A stretch of DNA of 7,321 nt from CAIXYX01 sp043806415 (GCA_043806415.1 JAZDHB010000071.1:1-7321); one strand, 5' to 3'; counted from the stretch's first letter, positions 1 through 5,781 are shown. Translations and numbers: made by a program. The notes: a model not told the origin generated them from the sequence alone.

Positions 1-118
1 GAATTTGATTTTTTCTGTTTTTTACCGATGTTTTTCGAATTTGATTTTTTCTGTTTCTTCCCGACTGTTTTTCGAATTTGATTTTGTTTTTATCTTAATT
101 TGATTTCGTTTTTATTTT
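1..118. repeat. T-rich imperfect tandem repeats downstream of the minus-strand gene pair
   Basis: Three consecutive copies of a unit starting GAATTTGATTTT begin at 1, 37 and 74, giving periods of 36 and 37 nt. The first two copies are nearly identical (GAATTTGATTTTTTCTGTTT followed by a variable TTACCGATG or TTCCCGACTG segment and then TTTTTC). The third copy degenerates into a shorter 22-nt repeat: AATTTGATTTYGTTTTTA occurs at 75-92 and again at 97-114, the last overlapping the stop codon of the neighbouring gene. The plus strand has repeated runs of 5-6 T. Archaeal polymerase terminates at T-rich stretches of the coding strand, so this could stop a rightward transcript entering from the left, but no such gene is visible. 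For the minus-strand genes the RNA would be A-rich, so this is not their obvious terminator. The array may continue left of the window. There are no distinct spacers, so it is not CRISPR. Confidence 0.85.
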
Positions 119-777
119 ATGATCCGGCCGGCCTCGATGTGCGCGCGCACCAGATGGATCAAATCGCCGGAGGCCACCATGAGGGCGTGCGGATCCTCAG
201 ACGTGGGGATCCGCGGCAGCTTTGATAACTCCTCGTTTAGGGAGGCGAAGGTATGGCGGATGGCCGCCTTGCGCGCATCGGACGCGCCCGCGACGTATTC
301 GCGCAAGGTGGCGGCCATGGCCTCGGTGGCCTGCGCGCGCTCTCCCGCCTCCTGGGCGTGGACGAGGGCCGCTCGGGTGAGGGCTTCCGCGGCGATGGCG
401 CGCAGGCTCTGCTCGTCCTGCACGCGCACGATCTCTTTCTTCGCCTCCGCGATGTCGCGCAATATTTCGCGGGCTTTCTCGGCCCGTTGCTCGAAAGGAA
501 TGGAAGAGGGACTGGCCATGGCGGCATTTGCGGATTTGGATTTGTTCTTGGCCAAGCGGCCCTTCGCACCCTTGGCGCCTTTGGTTTTTGATTTGGCGGA
601 TGCGCCGCGCGCGCCGGAAACAAAGAGCGCACCTAGGCGCACGTAGCCGGCCGCGATGAAGCCGCGCAGCACGGCGGATTTTTGGGCCAGCCTGAAACGC
701 TCCTGCGTGTTCTCCACCACGTTCCGGTCCTTGAAGAGGAGGGAAAAGAACAGTTCGGCGGTCTGCGGATCGGTCAT
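112..777 (-). CDS. Ala/Lys-rich helical protein of unknown function (221 aa)
   Basis: I do not recognise this protein. The reading frame stays open upstream to 936, inside the preceding gene, but the start at 777 is preferred because GGAG lies 6 nt before it and because it leaves a simple 37-nt gap after the upstream stop. Three parts are visible. Residues 1-58 form an amphipathic or weakly hydrophobic segment (TAELFFSLLF, then VLRGFIAAGYVRLGALFVSG at 36-55), long enough for a membrane-associated helix. Residues 59-84 are a basic low-complexity linker of K, G, A and S (AKSKTKGAKGAKGRLAKNKS). Residues 94-185 are Ala/Glu/Lys/Arg-rich and strongly helix-forming, probably a coiled coil. The end is a short helix-like tail. 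No catalytic motif or signal peptide is evident. Its placement directly behind the 1074-aa envelope protein suggests the two are co-transcribed and may work together; that is inference. The coding call is fairly firm from the long frame, the Shine-Dalgarno sequence and the GC-rich codon use. Confidence 0.8.
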   Translation of the reverse strand: MTDPQTAELFFSLLFKDRNVVENTQERFRLAQKSAVLRGFIAAGYVRLGALFVSGARGASAKSKTKGAKGAKGRLAKNKSKSANAAMASPSSIPFEQRAEKAREILRDIAEAKKEIVRVQDEQSLRAIAAEALTRAALVHAQEAGERAQATEAMAATLREYVAGASDARKAAIRHTFASLNEELSKLPRIPTSEDPHALMVASGDLIHLVRAHIEAGRIIK

Positions 778-783
778 GTGAAT

Positions 784-787
784 CTCC
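784..787 (-). promoter_or_regulatory. Shine-Dalgarno sequence for the 221-aa gene
   Basis: Read on the minus strand, GGAG lies 6 nt upstream of the ATG at 777. It decides the start against the longer in-frame candidates at 840, 855 and 936, which would overlap the upstream gene. It also fits translation of an internal cistron in a two-gene transcript, in contrast to the apparently leaderless first gene. Confidence 0.65.
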
Positions 788-814
788 GGTTGTTTTGCAT
801 CATTTCTGGCGGCA

Positions 815-3800
815 TTATTTTTTCGTTCCGTCCTTGTCATTGGATTTGGCTGCATCCTGTTCGAGAATGTCGTAGTAACGGTTGGCGTTGATGATTTCAA
901 ACGCCTTGCTTGCCCCGCCCGGCAGGAGGGTGCCACCCTCGAGGGCTTCCTGGGCGACTTGGGTGGTCAGCTTGCGGATTTCGGATTCGATCGTCTGGCG
1001 CTCTTTCGGCTCGAGGATGCCCTTGGACTGGTTGAGAAGAGATTCCAACTGCTCGGTTGCATCGGACGGGACCGGGTCGGAGAGCGGATTCTCGACCAAT
1101 TGCATGAGATCGGGCTTCGTTGCGCCGGAACCAAAGCCGGGCGAGTCCTCCAAATCCTCGAATTTGGAGCCGAAGACGGCGCCGGGCGTTACGTATTCCT
1201 CCCCGATGCCCGATTTTCGGGCCATCGCCTTCTTGTCTTCCTCGAGGTGTGAATCCGCATAGGCTTTCTGGGCCTCATCGCTTTCCCGTATTTTGTCCGC
1301 TGCCTCCCTGGCTTTTTCCATGTTCTCCTGCTCGGTGCGCTGGACATCGCTCAAGATGGGGTTGCGCATGAACTCTGCAGAGAGGGCGGCGGAAGCGGTG
1401 TAATCAAAGAGCGCGTCGGTAAGTACGTTGCCGGTGCTGGATTCGGCATGCGTGTTGACGGTGGTGAACGGCCCCATCTTCAGGCCGCGCGAGAAACCTT
1501 CGGTGATGAATTTGTCCAGCGTATCCTCGAGGGCGGGCAGGAAGGTGGCCTGCGCCATGTCACTCAGATTCTTGACCGGCATTGGTTTGCCGTCGGTTCC
1601 GGCATACGTCATCGGCTGGCCGGACGCGTCGAAGAAGTCGGCCTCCCAAGGCTTGGCCTCAAACGAGCCCTTGAAGGTGCCATACGTGTTCACCAATATG
1701 GTGTTGGGTTCGGCTCCACTATAGTGGAAATCGAACGAGGCGCCGTTGGCCAAGATGGAATCGACGGATTTGCCTTTGCTGTCTGTGAGGGAAATGGCGC
1801 CGTTCGCGTCGGTCTTGGCCGTGTAGCTCTCGTTCGTGGCCGAGTTCGTGAGCGTGAAGGTGCCGTCGTCATTTTTGGCGGAAACGAATTGATCGCCGTT
1901 GATGGTGAAGGGTTTGGACGCGGAGAAATCCACGGGCTGCATTTCCGGCTGCCCTTTCTGGAGGCCCAGATGGTCGGTGATGTCTAAGGGCGGCTGGCTC
2001 GTGCCGCCCGCGTCGGCCACCAGATAGGAATGGCCGGGCACCAGCCCGCCCAGCTTGTAGGCTTCGGCGTCGGAATTGATGGTGAACACGAGAGGCCCTT
2101 CCTTGTTGTAGGTGCCGATGAGCTCTGGCGGCCCGACCAGGTTGTCCATGAGAGGAGCAGTGATCTTACCGCCCAGAAGCTGGAGGTTGGCCTTGCCCAC
2201 CGCGATGTCCTGGTGCGCGTTGGCGATGGTGTAGGTCGGGGCGCTGGACGAGACCGAGAAAGTGCCTAAGCAGGCTTCGCTGAGGGCATCCCAGACATTT
2301 CCCCCGTGGGCGATGTCGCTGACGGCCCGGCAGACGTCGCCGGAAACGGCCTTGAGCCAGTCGCTCGCCACGCCGGCGCTGGAAACTTCCTGCTCGCGCC
2401 CGCCCACCATCATTTTGTAGGTGTTTTTCGCCTCGTTGCTGACCGGCGTGACGAGCTTGACGCCCACCTCGCCGGACTTGGAAACGGCGAAGTTGAGAAT
2501 ATGGCCGTCGCTTCCGCCGGGCTTTCGGCTCACCGCGCCGGTGGCCGTGCCGTTGGGGTTGAATGTGATTTGGCCCAGATTGTCGGTCCGGCCCGGAATG
2601 GTTTTCCCGGCCTTGTCGGTCCGGCCGCGCACCAGATGCAGGATGTTAAAGCCGCCGGCCCCGTTCGCGACCACCTCCACGCTGCCTTTCTTGAAGCCGT
2701 ATTTGGATTCGATGGCCTTGGTGGCGGCGTCGGCGAATTTCTGGGGTGAGAGTTCGGGCGGCTTGTTTTCCACATTGCGAAGGTCGGAGCCCTTGGACGC
2801 GGCTTTCGTCAATTCGTCCAGCCCCCGGCCGGCCATGGTGCCGGCCGCCTTGTAGATATAGGGGACGGCCGCCGAGATGGCCGTCTTGCCCGCTTTTTTC
2901 CAGCCCCCGCGCTTGCCGCTCGCCAGATTCACGAGGCCGACCATGCCGCCAGTGATGGCGCCCATGACCACGCCACGCACAACTGAATTGACGGCCGAAG
3001 AAATTTTTACGTCCTTGTCGTCTTTCTTGCCGCCGATGCCAACGCCTTCCGTCAGCCCGTCCGCCGCCTTGTTGATGAGCTTGTTGATTTTCGAGGATAC
3101 GAGGCCCGTCTTGCCACGAACCCCCGCCTTGGCCGAGCGGTCCCCGAAAGCGATGTTGGCCGACCGGTCGGCCATGCTGATCAGGCCCGAGACGGGCGGC
3201 GCGAAGGCGTACTGCTGCATGGGCGGCGGGCCGCCGGTGGTGGTGCCCATGCGCGTGCCGATCGAGCGGGCCGTGCCGAAGTCGAACATCTGCAGGGGGT
3301 TGCGTCCCGACATGAACGAGGCCGCGAAAAGAAGCCCGAACGCCAGGGCGCCCACCCAGCACAACTGCATCTGGCCAGGGCTGCCTGCCGTGTCGCCGCA
3401 TACCTGAAGCTGGTTCTGCGAGGAATCGAACAGGGCGGTCTGGTCGGTCGTGACAATCTTGCCATTGACTACTTTCTCCTCAGTGAACGGCGCTGCGCTG
3501 GCCGGCGTGCCAGGGCAGGGCGGGATGGTGCGCCAGTCCAGATCCTTGATGCGGTTGTTGCCCGCATCCACGAGGCCGGCGCACTGGGCCAGCTTGACGC
3601 TATCGAGCGTGGCCGGACAGTAGATGAACCTGTGGCTTACGCACTGGCTGGTGAATTTGGGGTGCGGCAGGGTGAGCTTGATGTGCCCGGTATTGTCCGT
3701 CACCATGCGGCAGACAGAGTTCTGGCCGATGTTGTCTGGGTCGGGCAGACCGTAGGCCTTGTTCGGGCCGGGCACGAATGCCCCGCTGGCGAGGATGACC

Positions 3801-4039
3801 AGACCCTCCTTGACCCCGACGTCCTTTGGCGGGGAGAGGGTGCGGTCGATCATGTAGACGTAGATGCTTGCGTCGGCCGAGTCCGGGCTCTTGAGCGGAT
3901 CGTGCGAATAGTCCACCTTGACGATGGTGCTGTTGGCGCCGGGCGGGCAGACGTATTGGGAGAAAACAGGCGCGCAAAAGAGAAGGAGAACGGTAAGGAT
4001 GGCAAGCGATTTGGCTAGCGTTCCCCCCCACACTTCCAT
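815..4039 (-). CDS. Large exported, membrane-anchored protein of unknown family (1074 aa)
   Basis: I cannot assign a family. The start at 4039 is preferred over an in-frame ATG at 4171 for three reasons: it opens directly onto a signal peptide, it lies about 25 nt past a TATA box, and the longer form would run through the tRNA gene. Residues 1-27 are a signal peptide or anchor (hydrophobic SLAILTVLLLFCAPVF, likely cut near FS/QY). Residues 28-222 form a domain with seven cysteines (31, 110, 133, 141, 153, 175, 214), suggesting disulphides outside the cell. Residues about 224-243 are a clear membrane helix (QMQLCWVGALAFGLLFAASF), followed by basic residues. A Gly/Lys-rich stretch contains a second weaker hydrophobic segment near 351-373 (VVRGVVMGAITGGMVGLVNL). 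Residues about 440-860 are rich in Gly, Thr, Asn and Asp with many predicted strands. Residues 890-935 look like a charged coiled coil, and the last 140 residues are acidic and helical. The side of the membrane holding the long C-terminal part depends on whether 351-373 spans it. A surface or secretion-related role is inference only. Confidence 0.85.
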   Translation of the reverse strand: MEVWGGTLAKSLAILTVLLLFCAPVFSQYVCPPGANSTIVKVDYSHDPLKSPDSADASIYVYMIDRTLSPPKDVGVKEGLVILASGAFVPGPNKAYGLPDPDNIGQNSVCRMVTDNTGHIKLTLPHPKFTSQCVSHRFIYCPATLDSVKLAQCAGLVDAGNNRIKDLDWRTIPPCPGTPASAAPFTEEKVVNGKIVTTDQTALFDSSQNQLQVCGDTAGSPGQMQLCWVGALAFGLLFAASFMSGRNPLQMFDFGTARSIGTRMGTTTGGPPPMQQYAFAPPVSGLISMADRSANIAFGDRSAKAGVRGKTGLVSSKINKLINKAADGLTEGVGIGGKKDDKDVKISSAVNSVVRGVVMGAITGGMVGLVNLASGKRGGWKKAGKTAISAAVPYIYKAAGTMAGRGLDELTKAASKGSDLRNVENKPPELSPQKFADAATKAIESKYGFKKGSVEVVANGAGGFNILHLVRGRTDKAGKTIPGRTDNLGQITFNPNGTATGAVSRKPGGSDGHILNFAVSKSGEVGVKLVTPVSNEAKNTYKMMVGGREQEVSSAGVASDWLKAVSGDVCRAVSDIAHGGNVWDALSEACLGTFSVSSSAPTYTIANAHQDIAVGKANLQLLGGKITAPLMDNLVGPPELIGTYNKEGPLVFTINSDAEAYKLGGLVPGHSYLVADAGGTSQPPLDITDHLGLQKGQPEMQPVDFSASKPFTINGDQFVSAKNDDGTFTLTNSATNESYTAKTDANGAISLTDSKGKSVDSILANGASFDFHYSGAEPNTILVNTYGTFKGSFEAKPWEADFFDASGQPMTYAGTDGKPMPVKNLSDMAQATFLPALEDTLDKFITEGFSRGLKMGPFTTVNTHAESSTGNVLTDALFDYTASAALSAEFMRNPILSDVQRTEQENMEKAREAADKIRESDEAQKAYADSHLEEDKKAMARKSGIGEEYVTPGAVFGSKFEDLEDSPGFGSGATKPDLMQLVENPLSDPVPSDATEQLESLLNQSKGILEPKERQTIESEIRKLTTQVAQEALEGGTLLPGGASKAFEIINANRYYDILEQDAAKSNDKDGTKK

Positions 4040-4058
4040 GCGTGGCTCACGTTCCGAA

Positions 4059-4068
4059 TATTTAAATA
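4059..4068. promoter_or_regulatory. Palindromic TATA box shared by the divergent tRNA-His and 1074-aa genes
   Basis: TATTTAAATA is a perfect 10-bp palindrome and matches an archaeal TATA box on either strand. Its centre is about 25 nt from the ATG at 4039 on the minus strand, so transcription would start at or next to the start codon, giving a leaderless message; no Shine-Dalgarno sequence is visible there. On the plus strand a start 25-27 nt downstream falls near 4089-4091, about 14 nt before the tRNA, leaving a short leader for RNase P to remove. No other good TATA element lies in the gap for either gene. Flanking BRE-like purines are not convincing on either side. Confidence 0.7.
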
Positions 4069-4103
4069 CTTGCCGTGCCCAATTATCTCGTAGAATCAAC
4101 CAT

Positions 4104-4333
4104 GGCCAAGATGATGTAATCCGGTAGCATTGGGGATTGTGGAAGGGCCCTTTTCTTTTTCTTGAGCGCAAGAAAAAGAAAAGCCCCCGGGGAAAAAGAA
4201 AAAGAAGAAAGGCTTCTTTGTCCGGGAGAATAAGTTAACACCCCCGAGTCCGATGGTGGGCTCAAACACAGGAGGTTCGCGCTCATGGCTCTGCAGACCT
4301 CCCTTCGTCCGGGTTCAAATCCCGGTCTTGGCC
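4104..4333 (+). tRNA. tRNA-His (anticodon GUG) with a 156-nt intron at 37/38
   Basis: The two exons are 4104-4142 and 4299-4333. The acceptor stem GCCAAGA (4105-4111) pairs perfectly with TCTTGGC (4326-4332). G4104 and C4333 form the extra G-1:C73 pair that marks tRNA-His. The D arm is canonical: stem ATGT/GCAT with loop AATCCGGTA. The anticodon stem is GGGGA (4132-4136) with TCCCT (4300-4304), including one G-U pair. The spliced loop is TTGTGGC with anticodon GTG (4139-4141). The T arm is CCGGG, TTCAAAT, CCCGG (4309-4325), and the variable region is 4 nt. CCA is not encoded. Removing the intron gives a complete cloverleaf, so the gene appears functional. Splicing would need the archaeal tRNA endonuclease and ligase. 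A shared TATA box lies about 40 nt upstream. The identity calls agree with each other; only the exact intron ends depend on the BHB fold. Confidence 0.93.
4143..4298 (+). other. tRNA-His intron with BHB splice motif and internal hairpins
   Basis: The boundaries form a bulge-helix-bulge. Bulge one is G36, G37 and A4143, with the cut after G37. Bulge two is A4297, C4298 and C4299, with the cut after C4298. The central 4-bp helix pairs TTGT (4137-4140) with GCAG (4293-4296), including two G-U pairs. The inner helix pairs AGGGCC (4144-4149) with GGCTCT (4287-4292). Inside the intron is a perfect 15-bp hairpin of pyrimidine and purine strands (4150-4164 with 4169-4183, loop AGCG). A second hairpin, AAAGAAG/CTTCTTT (4201-4207 with 4213-4219), is nested in CCCGG/CCGGG (4186-4190 with 4222-4226). 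Most archaeal tRNA introns are a few tens of nt, so this is long. A competing hairpin, GGAGG (4271-4275) with CCTCC (4298-4302), could affect folding. I see no convincing C/D-box pair and no intron-encoded endonuclease frame. Confidence 0.85.
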
Positions 4334-4414
4334 CTCGCTTCGCTCAGCCCAAGCCCGTTTCGGGCTGTGGCCCGAAATCTGCCCGGCTTTGGCCGGGCAT
4401 CCCGGTCTTGGCCC
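4319..4414 (+). repeat. 16-nt direct repeat of the tRNA-His 3' end, 80 nt apart
   Basis: ATCCCGGTCTTGGCCC occurs at 4319-4334, covering the end of the T arm, the acceptor strand and discriminator of tRNA-His, and again at 4399-4414. The spacing is exactly 80 nt. Site-specific integrases commonly use tRNA 3' ends as attachment sites and leave such duplications, so this may be an att-like scar. No integrase gene is present in the window and 80 nt is far too short for a complete element. It could equally come from a local slippage or duplication event. A third weaker match, TTCAAATTCCGG at 4444-4455, differs by one base from the tRNA T-arm TTCAAATCCCGG. Confidence 0.8.
4352..4399 (+). other. Stacked GC-rich hairpins downstream of tRNA-His
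   Basis: Three perfect stems are packed here. AGCCCG/CGGGCT (4352-4357 with 4361-4366) has a TTT loop. TTTCGGGC/GCCCGAAA (4358-4365 with 4370-4377) has a TGTG loop. TGCCCGGC/GCCGGGCA (4380-4387 with 4392-4399) has a TTTG loop. The first two share bases and exclude one another. There is no T-run after them, so a standard archaeal terminator is not evident. They may protect or help trim the tRNA 3' trailer, or mark a recombination site together with the repeat that begins at 4399. Confidence 0.65.
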
Positions 4415-4441
4415 AGACAACCGCAGGGAGGGCCTCCTCCC

Positions 4442-4465
4442 CCTTCAAATTCCGGAATCCGAAGG
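4442..4465. repeat. 24-nt interrupted palindrome upstream of the beta-barrel-like gene
   Basis: The arms CCTTC (4442-4446) and GAAGG (4461-4465) flank a perfect 10-bp palindrome ATTCCGGAAT (4449-4458), with only two symmetric mismatched positions on each side. It lies about 40 nt upstream of the TATA box at 4504. It could be a binding site for a dimeric regulator or the end of the tRNA trailer. The sequence gives no direct evidence for either role. Confidence 0.5.
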
Positions 4466-4503
4466 ATGTTTTATGCTTATTGAGCGCCCAATCATTAGGA
4501 GTC

Positions 4504-4513
4504 TATATAAATA
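4504..4513 (+). promoter_or_regulatory. TATA box for the 350-aa exported protein
   Basis: TATATAAATA is followed by AT-rich DNA. A transcription start 25-27 nt from its centre falls near 4534-4536, leaving a leader of only about 8-10 nt before the GTG at 4544. There is no Shine-Dalgarno sequence in that short leader, which fits the near-leaderless pattern seen at the 1074-aa gene. Confidence 0.6.
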
Positions 4514-4543
4514 TATTTTATCATTAGTTATATCTCAATCTAG

Positions 4544-5596
4544 GTGATTATCATACGAACATTCTTACAGTCTAGACCCTCATCAGCACGCAGTGAACTT
4601 CTTCCAAAGCGCCATAAGATCGGTCGCCTGTGCCGTCTTTTGGCCCCATTGGCGAGTGGAATAATGCTGGCTGCGATGGCGTTTAAGCCATCCGTGGCGC
4701 AGGCCCAAATCCAAACCAGCGACTGCGTCTTTGTCTCCGAGAAGAAGGATTCGGCCAAAACTATGTCCAACGTAGTCAGCAACTTCGTTCCCCTTTATTC
4801 GATGACTGAGATTATAGGGGATTATGAGGTGCGCCCACGCGCCAAGCTCTCTGTTCCATTTTCATACGTCTCTGACAAGGCTGGATTATATTTTGGTTGG
4901 CAATTCGTCGATGCGGATGTTAGAAAATGGAAAGATTCCTTATCCCAGATGCGCCCGAGAATCGGATATGGAGGCAATGCTGGCTTAGAATGGGCGTTTC
5001 CGATCTTTGGCTTGCGCCATGCACTTGGAGTTTCATTCTCGGGTACTTCGTTCAGTCCGTTTGAAGCAAGTTCTATTATAGGTGCAGCTTTTGCCGGGAC
5101 CGACAGTTCTGGCGGAGTAGAATACCTTTCATTATACTTGCGAGGTGTCAATGGAGGAATCCTAAGGCTTGAGAATCTACAGATAGTGGGTAGATCAACA
5201 GACGAAAGTGGAATATATAACGTGGCCATCAGCGCTGGTACTCCTGGAACACGGCTCGGGGTGAACTGGCTCTACGACAAGCGAGATTATTGGAGTGTCT
5301 TGTTCATGACCAATTTCTCGGATTTCTTCTCTCGCATGGGGTTGAGCAGCCCTCTCTCGCCAGGAATAGAGATGTCTTTTTCGCCTAGGACTATGCCAGC
5401 GCTCTCCTGCTCAATTGGACAGATCGACAAAAAGGTTTCGTTCAGCATCCGACCATCATTGCGGCTTAACATAGGTCGTTCGGGAACGGACAATTGGTAT
5501 TTTACTACTAAAATTCTTTATGAGCAAAATACGCCGTATAGCCGGACCCCGTACTATGATCTGGAAGTGGGATTCCAGTATCTTAACCAGCCATAG
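4544..5596 (+). CDS. Exported beta-strand-rich protein, beta-barrel-like, unknown function (350 aa)
   Basis: I do not recognise a family. The GTG at 4544 follows an in-frame TAG directly, and the next in-frame ATG (residue 41) falls inside the hydrophobic core of the signal peptide, so GTG is the most reasonable start. The n-region is unusually long, with basic residues at 22-31 (KRHKIGRLCR). The hydrophobic core is 32-47 (LLAPLASGIMLAAMAF), and a cleavage site AQA/QIQ lies near 54. The mature part has few long helices. It consists of short strands with alternating hydrophobic residues, many aromatics, Gly and Ser turns (KLSVPFSYVS, GLYFGWQFVD, HALGVSFSGT, RLGVNWLYDK, SLRLNIGRSG), and ends in YYDLEVGFQYLNQP. 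In bacteria this would suggest an outer-membrane barrel, where a C-terminal aromatic strand is typical. Here the setting is archaeal, so a secreted beta-sandwich or a transferred gene are alternatives. The gene is visibly richer in A and T than its neighbours and uses AGA, ATA and TTA codons freely. It appears to be transcribed alone. Confidence 0.8.
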   Translation: MIIIRTFLQSRPSSARSELLPKRHKIGRLCRLLAPLASGIMLAAMAFKPSVAQAQIQTSDCVFVSEKKDSAKTMSNVVSNFVPLYSMTEIIGDYEVRPRAKLSVPFSYVSDKAGLYFGWQFVDADVRKWKDSLSQMRPRIGYGGNAGLEWAFPIFGLRHALGVSFSGTSFSPFEASSIIGAAFAGTDSSGGVEYLSLYLRGVNGGILRLENLQIVGRSTDESGIYNVAISAGTPGTRLGVNWLYDKRDYWSVLFMTNFSDFFSRMGLSSPLSPGIEMSFSPRTMPALSCSIGQIDKKVSFSIRPSLRLNIGRSGTDNWYFTTKILYEQNTPYSRTPYYDLEVGFQYLNQP

Positions 5597-5644
5597 ACTG
5601 GTTGGTGCCTTAATAAAATGTTTTTGAAGTTGGCATCCAACTTT
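5585..5644 (+). terminator. Possible terminator after the 350-aa gene
   Basis: The stem AACCAG/CTGGTT (5585-5590 with 5598-5603) spans the stop codon. A TTTTT run at 5621-5625 follows, and then a second hairpin AAGTTGG/CCAACTT (5627-5633 with 5637-5643, loop CAT). Archaeal termination mainly depends on the T-run, so the likely stop is near 5621-5625. The signal is short and not strong. Confidence 0.4.
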
Positions 5645-5743
5645 ACACTACTTCGTCGCCCGTTCTCTCTGCAGAACTTTCACTTGATTAGAGACTGGTT
5701 TCAGAGAGATGAAATCCGGTGGCATCCCCCCATCATACGAAGG

Positions 5744-5751
5744 CATAAAAG
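5744..5751 (+). promoter_or_regulatory. Weak TATA-like element upstream of cysS
   Basis: CATAAAAG is centred about 34 nt before the cysS ATG, which would give a leader of roughly 8 nt. No Shine-Dalgarno sequence precedes the ATG. The match is weaker than the TATA boxes at 4059 and 4504, but nothing better lies in the 185-nt gap after the preceding gene. Confidence 0.35.
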
Positions 5752-5781
5752 AATTGGTCGGCCTACATCTTCTTGGTATCC

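Noticed and set aside
1..118. CRISPR array
   Set aside because: The units follow each other directly without unique spacers, and they degenerate in length and sequence.
778..936. Longer start for the 221-aa gene at 936
   Set aside because: It overlaps the upstream gene by more than 100 nt, while the ATG at 777 has a well-placed GGAG.
2646..3401. Overlapping 251-codon minus-strand frame inside the large gene
   Set aside because: It is a shifted frame within a coherent 1074-aa protein, with Arg/Gly/His-rich low-complexity translation typical of GC-rich shadows.
4040..4171. A 44-codon N-terminal extension of the 1074-aa protein starting at 4171
   Set aside because: It would run through tRNA-His and the shared TATA box, and it would place a clear signal peptide in the interior of the protein.
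4143..4298. C/D-box guide RNA in the intron, as known for tRNA-Trp introns
   Set aside because: GATGGTG at 4252 only loosely resembles box C, and no CTGA box D lies at a suitable distance.
4271..4333. tRNA-Cys, suggested by GCA in CTGCAGA and by the T arm
   Set aside because: The acceptor strand pairs with 4105-4111, whose half carries GTG and G-1; discriminator C73 and the BHB fold fit tRNA-His, while the Cys reading lacks a D arm.
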